The notes beneath the pieces were generated by a model that was not told the DNA's origin, did not search any database, and was given only the letters and a program-made list of their open reading frames with translations. Below, piece by piece: positions 10,821 through 20,910 of a stretch of DNA of 64,000 bases (position 1 is its first letter; each line of letters starts with the position of its first letter). A program made the translations under genes and the position numbers. The stretch is from Xanthostigma xanthostigma. Taxonomy: Eukaryota > Arthropoda > Insecta > Raphidioptera > Raphidiidae. The stretch is from contig OY754471.1 in the NCBI GenBank assembly GCA_963575645.1, positions 48,238,820 to 48,302,819 of the forward strand, in the 5' to 3' direction.

Positions 10821-11783
10821 AATTCCAGCCAATTGGGCGACGGGACCATTCCAACTTCAAAAATGTTGACATTTGATATAGTATAATAAAGAAAATAAAA
10901 TTTCTAATATCGCGTGAGGTGACGCGGGTAATGGCTAGTATTCAATATGATATTTGCTATTCGTTGCCACGTTTACCTACATATAATATGTTCCAGGTCA
11001 TGTAAAAATTAATCAAAGCATGCCTTAACTGGTTTATTTTTGACAGATCTACCAAACAAAAGAACAGTTGAATTTTTTTTATTTTGAAAATATTTGCCAA
11101 ACTATAAAGCTTAGAAAAAATGTTTTAACGAAACTTTCTTGTAAAAACAAACGGAATGATAAGCTGTTATTAAAAGTATACCATTATTATATAAAAAAAC
11201 ACCGTTATAGCATATATCTCTTCTGGGCATGCGCCGATTTTCCCCAAAAACAATAGGGCTCTTCATATTTGCATACCAAACATCCTCCCGAAATTTGGTT
11301 TCAATCCGCTCATCCGTTTGACCTGTATCGTGCTCACAAACAAACACAGGCGCGGTCGCAGCCTGAAATTTTGGGGGGGTTACTCACTACACTAATAGAA
11401 AATAGGTATCTTGAATAAAACTAACATTATTGCACAAGACACAATTTTGTTTTATACATTACCTAATACCTATAAAACAAATGAAAATCGTCTTTTTGTA
11501 TTGTAGCTAAAAATTTCCTTTTATTATTTGGCAAATTTTTGAGATTTTTCAATTTGACCTTAGATTTGGGGGGGTCATGTCCCCTGTGACCCCCCCCCCC
11601 CCCCTTCGGACCGCGTTTGGACAAACAGACTAACAGACGCACAGAGTTTTTCCAAAAATATGTTTTTTTGGATTCGGGAGACCCCAAAACGGAAATATAT
11701 TGTAAAATTTTTGAAAAGTGATTTTTGACGTAAACTAGTACCATTCCCCATACTTGTGGGTTGGAATGGTAAAATATTTTCGT
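10821..11783. mobile_element. Repeat with CCATTCCAAC ends, copy 1, interrupted by a MITE
   Basis: The flanks 10821-11346 and 11620-11783 align with one continuous copy at 50677-51345: both start CCAGCCAATTGGGCGACGGG and end GTGGGTTGGAATGGTAAAAT. The inverted ends CCATTCCAAC and GTTGGAATGG suggest a non-autonomous DNA element. The 273-bp segment between the two flanks is a separate hAT-like MITE. Confidence 0.78.
11347..11619 (-). mobile_element. hAT-like MITE (CAGGCGCGGTC ends), nested
   Basis: Begins ACAGGCGCGGTCGCAGCC and ends TTCGGACCGCGTTTG. It is the inverted counterpart of the element at 18808-19278, from which it differs by lacking the Helitron insertion. The flanking octamers AACAAACA and GACAAACA match at seven of eight positions, fitting an 8-bp hAT target duplication. 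The second copy of the host repeat at 51177-51195 shows the unoccupied site. Contains a long G/C homopolymer pair (GGGGGGGTCATG...CCCCC). Confidence 0.8.
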
Positions 11784-12390
11784 GCGTAACAAAATAAGTC
11801 AGACATCTCGTATAAGGTAATATTATATAGAAAAATATTCCCAAAGCGGTCGAATGAACACGGTCTGTGATCCGAACGGCTTTGATGTGACACACAGCGG
11901 CCATTTTGTCTCTAGAGTGCGGCTGAACGAGATCCTTTTTTATCGCATTATTCGTATTTGTGATATTTTACTGTTTGAACTTCATGCAGCTACTTTTTTC
12001 ACTCTGTGTACAGCTACTTGTTTATTAAAAATTAATCATAGTGATGAATAGAGTACCAAATCTTTGTTTGCATATTTCACTACGTATTCAATATTGACTT
12101 TACCAAAAGAAATACGAGTAAACATAACCTTAAAATTGGATTTTTAGAAGAAAACAATTTAATCAAGTACTTTTTTTACAACTATTGAACAAGTGGCCGG
12201 CGAGACAGAGTGTTTTTTATTAGAAAAAGCAAAATGTACAGCGTAAAGTTTTTTTCTTTATGTCTCGATCGAAAGTACATACTTACGGCATCAATAATTT
12301 GTAGAATTGTAGAAAGTCTAACATTTGCACACTGATGCGGGAAGTACGTACGTTAGGGCGGCAGTAAAGAAAAAATAGCCTATCAACTGT
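11784..12390. other. Intergenic, nothing assigned
   Basis: No gene recognised; no convincing repeat. Confidence 0.45.
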
Positions 12391-12584
12391 TGTTTAGATG
12401 TCGTTTCCATAGCAACCCTATTACATTTTAGCTAACAGTTGCGAACAGCTGTCATTCGTGTTTTTACGTGTAACCTCAAAGCGGCTTGCTTGGAATTTAT
12501 CTGTGTTTTTATGCAATTAATAAGTAATAATTAATGTATTTAATAAGCGTACTTACGACCGAGGTATGAAGAAAAATGGTATAC
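12391..12584 (+). repeat. Dispersed repeat H, copy 1
   Basis: Matches 36520-36704 from GTTTAGATGTCGTTTCCATA to ACGACCGAGGTATGAAG, with a high level of identity by eye. Function unknown; no inverted ends were identified. Confidence 0.75.
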
Positions 12585-12697
12585 ACTACACTGGCCGAAA
12601 GTTTGATGTTCTTGCACTGCACGTCATGATGCCCTCGGCTTCGCCTCGCGCAGTGCAAGGATGTCAAACTTTCGGTCCTTGTGGTGTAATATACTAT
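12578..12697. repeat. Palindromic MITE-like repeat
   Basis: Left arm ACACTGGCCGAAAGTTTGATG and right arm with CATCAAA-like complement CAAACTTTCGGTCC, with an inner pair CTTGCACTGC/GCGCAGTGCAAGG. It abuts dispersed repeat H. Confidence 0.65.
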
Positions 12698-13210
12698 TTT
12701 ATTAGGCTGCATACGAAATCAAACGGGGTTGTCCCGCATTTTTAATAGTGTCATCAAAGAACTTATATTCAACCTAGAATTTCGCTTAAATTTAGGTTTT
12801 TCACATTTACCAGGCGTCCTACGATGACTCGCATTTTTTTAAAGAAATTGTAAACCCATTTTTCGAGTTAGATTCTGGGAACTGGGGCTTGACATCGCTC
12901 CAGTCCCATCTTCTAATTGAGCAAGTTAAGGCCCCTGTACACGAAGCTAGAAACACTGCTTGCACTTCTGCTGAGCGGCAGGCTGGATACGAGGCTGGAA
13001 ATGACGTCACTGCGGGCACGCCTGCTAGGTTACAAGATGAATTTTAAAATTAGAACAGAAGCTATTTTTTCTTGCTAGGTCTCCTGCTTGCTCTGAGCGC
13101 AAGAACCAATCAAGAAACAGCGTCTTGTCACGTGGGCGACGCCCACAAACCAACATGCCGTCATTCTGCTCAGAGTCAGACAACAGACCCGTTTCGTTCT
13201 GTGTTTATAT

Positions 13211-13985
13211 TAGTGATGTGCCGGATCGTTAAAAATGTAAATCCGCGGATACGGATCTGAATACGGATATTTGGTTCCGGGGATACGGATACGGATCTTA
13301 ACTTTCTTAGAGTACGCGGCGGTAAATATTGCACATCGACCTTTGGAAAGAGACTATCTGATATGGGAAAAAGTTATTGACCTCTTTAAGAGTTAACTCT
13401 CGTAACAGATTGTCTCTTTCCAAAGATCGATGTGCAATATCTCATTATAAAGATAGTTGTTTAGTACCTTTGAGTAATTATATCGATACCTCAGTTCCAA
13501 AGTGTTATAAGTCTGAAATTTAAGATTTTGAGTTGAATACGGGAAATGACTTTGGAAACCATTATTTATCAGTTCCAAATAGTAACAACTCTGTAATATA
13601 GCATAATATGAGAGTATACAGAGTTGTTACTATTTGGAACTGATAAATAATGGTTTCCAAAGTCATTTCCCGTATTCAACTCAAAATCTTAAATTTCAGA
13701 CTTATAACACTTTGGAACTGAGGTATCGATATGTACTATTGGTATGGTACTCACTACGATAAATGTTTGCAATATAAAGGTGCCAAATACGATTTAAAAA
13801 AATAAAAAATAATCTGAATGGAATTTTACAGTTTTTCATTATTACCTAATCACCTATATATATAAAATGTCATCTATGAATTGAAAATTAATAAGGTAAA
13901 AAATCCGATAAAAACTAACGGATACGGATCTTTCTTCTCCCTCGGATATCCACGGTTACGGATACGGATATCCGACACATCACTA
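13211..13985. mobile_element. hAT-type element nested in MITE P
   Basis: The element starts TAGTGATGTGCCGGAT and ends ATATCCGACACATCACTA. The octamer GTTTATAT flanks it exactly on both sides (13203-13210 and 13986-13993), and the paralogous empty site at 9795-9810 has it only once. The 8-bp duplication and TAGTGATG/CATCACTA ends support the hAT superfamily. It encodes no transposase. It contains GGATACGGATAC-type repeats near both ends and a very strong internal hairpin (13480-13731). Confidence 0.88.
13480..13731. repeat. Near-perfect hairpin with ~115-bp arms
   Basis: The arms 13480-13595 and 13617-13731 are reverse complements without a mismatch that I can find (for example CCTCAGTTCCAAAGTGTTAT on the left and its complement on the right), separated by about 20 bp. 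Perfect arms in otherwise decayed DNA imply recent formation or conversion. Confidence 0.88.
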
Positions 13986-14143
13986 GTTTATATTTGAACT
14001 GTCACTGCGCGCGCACCATATTTATTCACAAAACTAGCTTGAAAAGACGGCTCGAGCACATAACAGCAATCAAGAAAACCAGCGATAGAAAACTAGTAGG
14101 CAAAACTAGCAGCGTTTCTAGCCTCGTGTGCAGTGGCCTTTAG

Positions 14144-14827
14144 ATAGTATTGTAAATTATAGACGCTCAAGAGCTATAGGATCGTCAGGGCGATGCAATA
14201 TCGTGGGTGAATATTATAATTCACATTATTATAGTTAAACAATATCGATTCTCAGCAGGCAACGTTAACGACAGTGGTGCACTGGTGCCATGTAATGGAC
14301 TATTTCAGAAATTTAATTACTGCATAATTACTTTACACATATTATTAACAAAACAAAACACCTTTGAAAATAGATTAGCTTCTGAAATTAACAGTCTTAA
14401 CTACGTCGGTATTTGATTTCGGTCGTAGCGATCGCTGATTGTCTGCGGTTAATATGACCTTCAATTTTCAGATTCTAATGACCTCAGTTGTCGAGTGTCT
14501 ATAATCTTTCGCTTTTCAGTTTTCATCACGTTGCACACGAAGCTGGTTTAAGGCGTGCTGCGGCGCTGACTTTCGTGATGGCTTTTATGTGTTCGCCTCA
14601 CACGATGCTTGTTTTGAAGTCGAATTTTTGGGACACGTGCTTAAAATCAATAGGTATATTTAACAAGGCGTATGATTTAACGGACAACTTCATACTGTTA
14701 ATTTTAATGTTACAATTGACAACTTCAAATTGTTAATCTATCTTATATCGTGAAAATGCACTCTCATAATAATTTCATAACGCGCCAAAAGGAAATATAA
14801 CTTCAATAATAAGACTTAAAAAAACAC
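14144..14827. other. Intergenic, nothing assigned
   Basis: No gene or convincing repeat. Open frames at 14207-14416 and 14488-14736 have no domain I recognise. Confidence 0.5.
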
Positions 14828-15190
14828 CCGTTTCTCGACTTTATGTCATAACAGACGCCATTCGCACCATTACTATTTTCCATCTAACACACTTCCCGTT
14901 ATTTTCTACATTTTTAAACTTCCAGTTAATTAATAGCAATGGGCGAATGAAGGAATTTCAGGACATTAGGATAAGTCGGGCAAATTTTGAGCATAGGAGT
15001 TTGACAGATAATCGGCCATGGCCTTGGAGAAGGAACCATCTCGATATTTATCTGAAATTATTGAGGGTAACCATGGAAAACCTCAACAAGATGGCCGGTA
15101 CAGGAATTACCGTTTCTCGGCGAGAGACAGCAGGAAAAAGTCCCGGCCACATCTGCCCCCACCGGGATTCGAACCCAGTACCTCCCGATG
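14828..15190 (-). mobile_element. SINE copy, tail missing and head partial
   Basis: Shares CGTTTCTCGACTTTATGTCA, GCGAATGAAGGAATTT, CCATCTCGATATTTATCTG and the T-arm of the tRNA-like head (GGGATTCGAACCCAGTACC on the plus strand) with the 7437-7836 SINE. The (TTA)n tail is absent and the head breaks down after about 15190. Confidence 0.85.
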
Positions 15191-16157
15191 TAAGTCTACG
15201 TAGCGGACGGTTTAAATTTCTTATAAACAGGCCAGAATAATTTGAAGAATATTGCAACCAGCGCTCTTACTGTTTGGCTCGACTTATTTATAGAGAACCA
15301 CTCAGAAGAACTTATATCAATATTTCAAATGGCGGTATTTTTGTTCAAGAATTTTCAACGACTCCCACTTGACGTTTTTATTAATTAATCGTATAATTAT
15401 ATACCGCAGATACACTTGATTAAATGTAGAGTTATCGGCAAATCAAATATTATTTCAGTTTCAGATCGAACCTAAAAAAAATATAAATGTCAGACAATAT
15501 CAAACCTGAACAACAATAATTTTTTAGCCGAATTCTAAAAATTATATTAAAATCCGACTTTGAAGTTTTTTTTTACGTACATCGTTTTTTATCCCCTTAA
15601 AAACAGATACCTATTTAATCTCTTTAGTAATCGCCTTTTATTTTTTCGGAAAATACGCTTTGAAATATAATATTTTTCATATTACAGTTTTTACAACCTA
15701 ATTTTACTAATTACTTCGTAAATAAAATTGTGTCCTCGTATGTTTGACGATTAATGTTTTTCGTCACGAATTTTAAAATAAAAATATTATATTTATCTCC
15801 CCATTCAATTTCAATTAATTGAAATGCTACGGGTCTAATAACTCATAAATATCGCTGTACACATACTATTTCAACAAGACGAGGATTATTAGTCATTACA
15901 TAAATGTTACCTACAGCTAAACAAAGATAACAATATTATCGTCTCTCTACTAATAGACATCTGAATTCATCTACCACAAACACAAAATAACACTATAGGT
16001 GTAACAGTAGGAAACCTTTACCCATATAATATAATAATTACTATATCAAACATTGTCTATTTACTCCATATACTTTTATTCTATACCGAGCATAGAAATA
16101 AAATCGCAATCAAACCATTACGGTGCAAAGATATATTTCTGTTTTTTTAAGCCGTAA
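15191..16157. other. AT-rich intergenic DNA
   Basis: No gene or repeat I can name. Confidence 0.5.
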
Positions 16158-16254
16158 GCATGGGCGTACCCAGAGCGCAAAACAGGCACGGGGGACCCGG
16201 CTTAAGAAATTTATAATTTGCCCCCTCCTAGGCCAAAAGCTGGGTACGCCCATG
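16158..16254. mobile_element. Mini inverted-repeat element (CATGGGCGTACCCAG)
   Basis: A 97-bp element with 15-bp perfect terminal inverted repeats, CATGGGCGTACCCAG and CTGGGTACGCCCATG, around a short interior. No coding capacity. Confidence 0.75.
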
Positions 16255-16288
16255 TTAACGTCATAGAAAAATACAAAGTATGTAATAG

Positions 16289-17186
16289 AACAAGAGCCCG
16301 CGGCAGCCAGACCTTCGTCTTTTTATAAAAGCTGAAAGTTTTTCTATGGATGTCTCCAATACAGGTAAGAATGATCCCCACCCATGAAACCTGAGTAGTG
16401 GTGGCTTTGGCAGGTAACAGGTATTAAAGGTGTACAAAATTCCATCTCAAATTCGTCATTGTATAAAACTCAATTTTTTTTGTCGAAACTATGAGAGTAA
16501 TCGAATTTTATCAAGAGTACCTTTTTTGTAGTAAATGAGTCTCGTGATCCAGATTTCATACTTAAACTGATTTTCTTCCATTGGCGTAGAAGTTTTAGAT
16601 GTTTAATTATCGAAAAAATCAAGTTCTACGCCCATAATGATATTCATCATTATTATGATATGGGTTTTATTGCCCAATAAAGCTATGCCAACGTACCAAA
16701 TTTGAGTAAAATCTCATGAGCCGTTTCAAAGTTATAAAGCAAAAACGATTTGAAATTGTACACTTTAATGCGTCTGGCAGGATGATAGAACCCTCGAAAC
16801 TGTCTGGCTACTAATGAAACATTATTTAATAGTTCTCCGAAAAATATATTAAAAATTCAGCTTTTATAAAATAACGTAAATATAATTATACAAATTATAA
16901 TAGTTTAAGGGTGTTTGGCAGGGGGTTGGAACCATACTAAGTGTCTGGCAATGAGCGACGCGAGTTTTAATATTGTTACGAATGAAATATAAAAAAATTG
17001 AGTTTTATACAATGACGAATTTGAGATGGAATTTTGTACACCTTTAATACCTGTTACCTGCCAAAGCCACCACTACTCAGGTTTCATGGGTGGGGATCAT
17101 TCTTACCTGTATTGGAGATATCCATAGAAAAATTTTCAGCTTTTATAAAAAGACGAAGGTCTGGCTGCCGCGGGCTCTTGGGCTAT
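16289..17186. mobile_element. Fold-back element (~0.9 kb)
   Basis: The arms 16289-16475 and about 17000-17186 are near-perfect reverse complements: the outer ends are CAAGAGCCCGCGGCAGCCAG and its complement, followed by AGGTAAGAATGATCCCCACC and CCTGAGTAGTGGTGGCTTTG. The interior has weak internal duplication (GTCTGGCAGG and GTGTTTGGCAGGG-like blocks). No transposase. Confidence 0.88.
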
Positions 17187-17236
17187 AAGTACATCAACCA
17201 ATCCTATTATCGGAGAAATCAGGGAATTACATAGAA

Positions 17237-17398
17237 GAAAGAGACGCAGATATATTTTCGATACGCTTTGTTGCCTTCACTCACCGCACATTTAGTAGAT
17301 AGACAATGATTCATATAGTTAATTAATAGATATATGATTTACTCAATGTGCGGTGAGCGAAGGCAACAAAGCGTATCGAAAATATATCTGCGTCTCTT
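17237..17398. repeat. Inverted repeat with 50-bp arms
   Basis: Arms 17237-17291 and 17343-17398 are reverse complements (GATATATTTTCGATACGCTT on the left). It sits between the fold-back element and the next MITE. Confidence 0.82.
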
Positions 17399-17442
17399 TT
17401 TTCGAAGTAATTCCTTGGTTATTCCGACAATATAATATTAGG

Positions 17443-17597
17443 TTCGTTCTAAGCAGCCAGCAAACGATTTCGAAACCGTCACCCGCATGCGAAGTAGCTA
17501 AAACGTGTTCTAAAATCGCCACAACAGCTTCATTTTATCTACTGCGCATGCGGGTGACGGTTTCGTTGCCGTTTACTGGCTGCTTAGAACGAACTTA
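17443..17597. mobile_element. MITE, GTTCGTTCTAAGCAGCCAG ends
   Basis: A 155-bp palindromic element. The left end GTTCGTTCTAAGCAGCCAG and the right end CTGGCTGCTTAGAACGAAC are perfect inverted repeats; the inner arms ACCGTCACCCGCATGCG pair with CGCATGCGGGTGACGGT. The element at 39650-39772 has a similar layout. Confidence 0.82.
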
Positions 17598-17602
17598 GTG
17601 TA

Positions 17603-17749
17603 TATGTCACCGGGATATTGTCAAACCCGTGATATTATAATCTCACTTAGTGAAATTACAATATCACGACTTTTTGTCAATCGTGATATTGTAATTTCAC
17701 TAGTGAAATTACAATATCACGGATTTGACAATATCCCGGTGACATATAT
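17603..17749. mobile_element. Palindromic MITE, GTCACCGGGATATTGTCAAA
   Basis: The outer ends ATATGTCACCGGGATATTG and its complement bracket internal copies of GTGATATTGTAATTTCACTA. Almost the entire 147 bp can fold into one stem. Confidence 0.85.
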
Positions 17750-17984
17750 ATTAATAATAATAAATTGGAGCATAGGGCCTCTACGAAAGTTTTGAATCTA
17801 GTGCCATATTTTTGACTTGAAGCCAGGTAGTTCCTTGTTCCATAACTTCTTCACGAACAGTTCTTCTCCAAGATAGTGTATATATTAGCATGGAGTATAT
17901 CTCTCTTTATCAAAAGTTTTATGTCTTCATCTATGGCGTTAGCCAATATGAACCAACGAGCTCTAGCGACTTATAAAATTGGTT

Positions 17985-18135
17985 TCCACGAAGATATTTT
18001 TAACGCGATAACATATAGCCTATGTCCATCCTGAAGTCCATTCTAAATATTGGTGAAAACAATTTTAAAATCGGATGAATAGTTTCAGAGATAATTCCTC
18101 CTACATCCAAACTTAACCTCTTTATAATATTCCAA
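17985..18135 (+). mobile_element. RTE-like LINE 3' end fragment
   Basis: Contains CCTATGTCCATCCTGAAGTC, TTTTAAAATCGGATGAATAG and CCTCTTTATAATAT in the order typical of the 3' ends of RTE-clade LINEs and related elements in insects. It matches 20911-21040 in part. Family assignment rests on recalled motif style only. Confidence 0.45.
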
Positions 18136-18184
18136 AAAATTCTTACGAGTTAATACTACGAAATGGACTTTTTATGACTAATTA

Positions 18185-18387
18185 AAAATAATAGTTAATT
18201 AATAGCATTGGGCGAATGAAGGAATTTTTAGGAAATTAGGATAAGGTAGGCAAATTTTGAGCATAGGAGTTTACAGGTAATCGGCTATGGCTTTGAATAA
18301 GGAACCATCTCGATATTTATCTGGAATTGTTGAGGGAAACCATGGAAAACCTCAACAAGATAGCCGGTACAGGAATTACCGTTTCTA
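18185..18387 (-). mobile_element. SINE fragment (both ends missing)
   Basis: Body of the SINE family only, from TTAATTAATAGCATTGGGCG to AGGAATTACCGTTTCT; neither the tail nor the tRNA head is present. Confidence 0.82.
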
Positions 18388-18807
18388 GAGTCAAATAGTC
18401 TATAATTGACCGCAGAACCGTTCAACAAATATAATTAAAATTGCGCTAGAGGATGTGAGTTGGAAGCGACGACTTTCAAAGAGGTTACTGTATGCAAGCA
18501 TGAAAAGGTAATCGTGTATTTTTGAATAATGACAGTTCATTTCCTTAGCGTTACATGAACACGCCATTACTGCGCACGAACAATAAAGGCTACACAAATT
18601 CACATGAACTATGGAGAAAGGAAGTGGAATAACATGCGCAGTATCCGGAGCCGTCGTCTCATTCGAGGACTAATGAGTGTCATTTTTCTTTATTTCAAAA
18701 AATAGACCGTCAACACTTCCCACACACTGAAAGTAATTGACAATACAATTGATTTCATATCGAAACTAACCCGGTGCTGGTAGGAGTGGACGGCGGACGC
18801 CAATCCA

Positions 18808-19278
18808 CAGGCGCGGTCCGAAGGGGGGGTCACAGGGGACATGACCCCCCCCCCCAAAATCTATGTCAAATTGAAAAATTTCAAAAATTTGCCAAATCTA
18901 ATATATAAAATTCTCGTGTCACAGTTTTCGTTGCCGAACTCCTCCGAAACGGCTTGACCGATTTAGATGAAATTTTTTGTGCTTATCCGGTATCTATGAG
19001 AATCGGCCAACATCTATTTTTCATGTTAGGGGTGTCCACCCCTAAATTTTTTTTCTTCCTTCCCCATTCGTTCTTTTGCACCCGGGTGAAACCGGGCGGG
19101 ACCGCTAGTAATGTATAAAATAAAATTGTGTCTTGTGCAATAATGTTTATTTTATTCCAGATACCTATTTTTTATTAATGTAGTGAGTGACCCCCTCCAA
19201 AATTTCTAATCCAGATACCTATTTTTTATTAGTGTAGTGAGTGACCCCCTCCAAAATTTCAGGCTGCGACCGCGCCTG
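18808..19278 (+). mobile_element. hAT-like MITE (CAGGCGCGGTCC ends) with nested Helitron
   Basis: Starts CAGGCGCGGTCCGAAG and ends GCTGCGACCGCGCCTG. The octamer CCAATCCA flanks it exactly on both sides (18800-18807 and 19279-19286): an 8-bp hAT target duplication. A small Helitron occupies 18897-19108. Right of it, a ~54-bp unit starting CCAGATACCTATTTTTTATT is tandemly duplicated (about 19158-19262). Compared with 11347-11619 it is in the opposite orientation. Confidence 0.9.
18897..19108 (+). mobile_element. Mini-Helitron (212 bp)
   Basis: Begins TCTAATATATAAAATTCTCG and ends CGGGACCGCTAG, with a CCCGGGTGAAACCGGG hairpin just before the CTAG terminus. The base before the element is A and the base after is T, as required for Helitron insertion between A and T without duplication. 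The same 3' end occurs at 34764-34767, and a close variant at 48521-48524. Non-autonomous: no Rep/helicase frame. Confidence 0.85.
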
Positions 19279-19412
19279 CCAATCCAGAGGCCTAGAGACA
19301 AGAGGCACAATAAAAATATTAATAATCAAATGTATCCCATAGTTCGTAAGACTAGCGCCCGGTCCGGCTTCGTCCGAATTTGTAGATTCCCACCGCTTTT
19401 TTCGTCGACTTA

Positions 19413-20172
19413 AGGTACGTCCAAGATGCAAGCTGGTAGTCAGATTCAGATTTTCGGCGTCTGACTGTCTGACTCCGAGCGGCGTTGGGTGTGGCCAATA
19501 TGAAAGCTGGTTATCGGCGCAGACAGAGCATTAATATTAAATATTTATAGAGCTAACAGTACAGATTGATAATAATAATAATATTTCACCTAGCTATACT
19601 AAGTATACATGTGAATACTGAATAGTTAAATTAAAATCAAATTAAAAGCTAAGAATTTAAATATTCTTTAAATATTGCAGCTTGGTTGCTGCTTGGTGAC
19701 AATGTTACATCTAAATTAAAACCTTTTAAAAGTGAAATACATCCAATTAATAAATTAAGGTCGATTTACGGGGAGAACAAACACCTTTTTCCGCAATTAC
19801 TTGCCGACGAAAAATTTTTTTAATATTTCCGAATGAGTCCGGATACTTTTTACTTTATTTTGTCAAAAATTGAACACAGGCTTACGAAGAACTGGGCCAA
19901 TTTCCACAAAACCCCTTTTTGAAATAAAATCCTCGATATCCATATTTTATATCACCTAAAAACAACACTGTCAGACGCAGGTTGTCTGAAACCAGAATGT
20001 ACAATTCATACCGGTAAATATCTGAGTCAGAGAGCCGGTGCGCCGGAAAAATGCGCGCTGGTGCATTATGGCCAGTCCGATTTAGCAATAAAGGATTTTA
20101 TGCACGCCGACTGTCTGACTCAGAAAACCAGCGTCTGACTACCTGACTACCAGCTTGCATCTTGGACGTACC
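19413..20172 (+). mobile_element. PIF/Harbinger deletion derivative
   Basis: Terminal inverted repeats TTAAGGTACGTCCAAGATGC and its complement are followed by CAAGCTGGTAGTCAG and its complement at the right end; subterminal CGTCTGACTGTCTGACT units recur. A decayed transposase N-terminus lies inside (19752-19919). The ends sit in a TTAA context, so the exact target duplication (TTA/TAA or TA) is ambiguous. The rest of the transposase is deleted. Confidence 0.8.
19752..19919 (+). pseudogene. Harbinger nuclease N-terminal remnant
   Basis: One reading frame gives a stretch typical of HARBI1/ALP1-like transposase N-termini, including YGENKHLFPQLLADEKFF, then a stop codon, then YFRMSPDTFYFILSKI and HRLTKNWANFH. 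The YFRMS...F..IL signature is the recognisable element. The single in-frame stop and the loss of the DDE domain make it non-functional. Assignment is by motif recognition only. Confidence 0.7.
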
Positions 20173-20214
20173 TTAACGTTGCAAAATTGGTCTCCACTAA
20201 AAGCGATACCTATA

Positions 20215-20908
20215 CAGATTGTATCAAATCAAAACGGTCCATAGAACATTCTGTGTGTAAGACAGAGACGATATATAAAGCAGTAAGTAAGAATGAGATA
20301 AATGATCGCTAATAGTTACTGTGGCTACGTAAATAAATAATTACGTACACTGTAAATCTTTTTACCAATTTATCAATTAAAACAACTAAACTGTAATAAT
20401 AATTCGTATTAGATTTATATCTGATACAAAAGTTTTAACATTACTTTTAATAATTAATTTATTAAATGTTCATAAAGACCTTCCCGTTCTGCCAAACAAT
20501 ATCCTAATCGATTATAAATATTTTCCCTCACATTGGCTAACATCTCATGGTCAACGGACTGACATGCATTGGAAATCTCTATTTTCAATTCGTTCAAATT
20601 ATTAGCTGTATTTTCTTGAAAGCCATAAATTTTGGATTTTACAAATCCCCATAATTTAATTATTTGGATTTTTTCCCGAAAAGTATAAATAATCATTTTA
20701 TCAATAATTTCACTAGTGAATACTGACATTTGATAAAATTGTGATTTTTACTGTAGAAAACAAAGATGATACTATCAGATTGTATAACCACAGTAACTAT
20801 TAGCGATCATTTATCTCATTCTTACTTACTGCTTTAGTGCTTTATATAATATCGTCTCTGTCTTACACACAGAATGTTCTATGAAACGTTTTGATTTGAT
20901 ACAATCTG
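20215..20908 (-). mobile_element. Tc1/mariner-superfamily deletion derivative
   Basis: CAGATTGTATCAAATCAAAA starts the element and its complement ends it; TA lies on both sides (20213-20214 and 20909-20910), the classical Tc1/mariner target duplication. The inverted arms are about 115 bp long and include CATTCTGTGTGTAAGACAGA. The only reading frame is the 91-codon one at 20454-20729 (minus strand), in which two distant pieces of a transposase appear joined. Confidence 0.85.
20454..20729 (-). pseudogene. In-frame fused transposase ends (N-terminus + C-terminus)
   Basis: The 91-residue open frame begins near MIIYTFREKIQIIKLWG, which resembles the start of DUF4817/HTH-type IS630-Tc1 transposases. 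It then passes straight into FVKSKIYG, a motif normally found just after the last catalytic Asp (the W-G-x-x-K-x-K-V-Y region). The C-terminal part (NACQSVDHEMLANVRENI, then RLGYCLAEREGLYEHL) matches the usual tail R-x-x-x-C-x-x-x-x-G-x-x-x-E-H-L. The catalytic core is therefore deleted while the frame stays open. Whether a peptide is made is unknown; a DNA-binding-only product could repress or bind related elements. Confidence 0.68.
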
Positions 20909-20910
20909 TA

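Larger units (their letters stand above)
12927..14143 (+). mobile_element. MITE family P, copy 3, split by a hAT insertion
   Basis: The left end TTAAGGCCCCTGTACACGA and the right end CTCGTGTGCAGTGGCCTTTA belong to the family seen at 9083-9977. The internal order matches copy 2 (GGCAGGCTGG, GAAATGACGTCACTGC, CAGAGTCAGACAACAGAC, then TTGAACTGTCACTGCGCGCG) except for 775 bp inserted at 13211, plus an 8-bp duplication. Confidence 0.85.

Noticed and set aside
11463-11904. Two overlapping ~109-codon frames
   Set aside because: They run across the boundary between a MITE and its host repeat, with a Gly run from the poly-G/C tract; not coding.
14488-14736. Possible small membrane protein
   Set aside because: No signal of conservation, no domain, and the surrounding DNA is AT-rich; the length is within expectation for chance.
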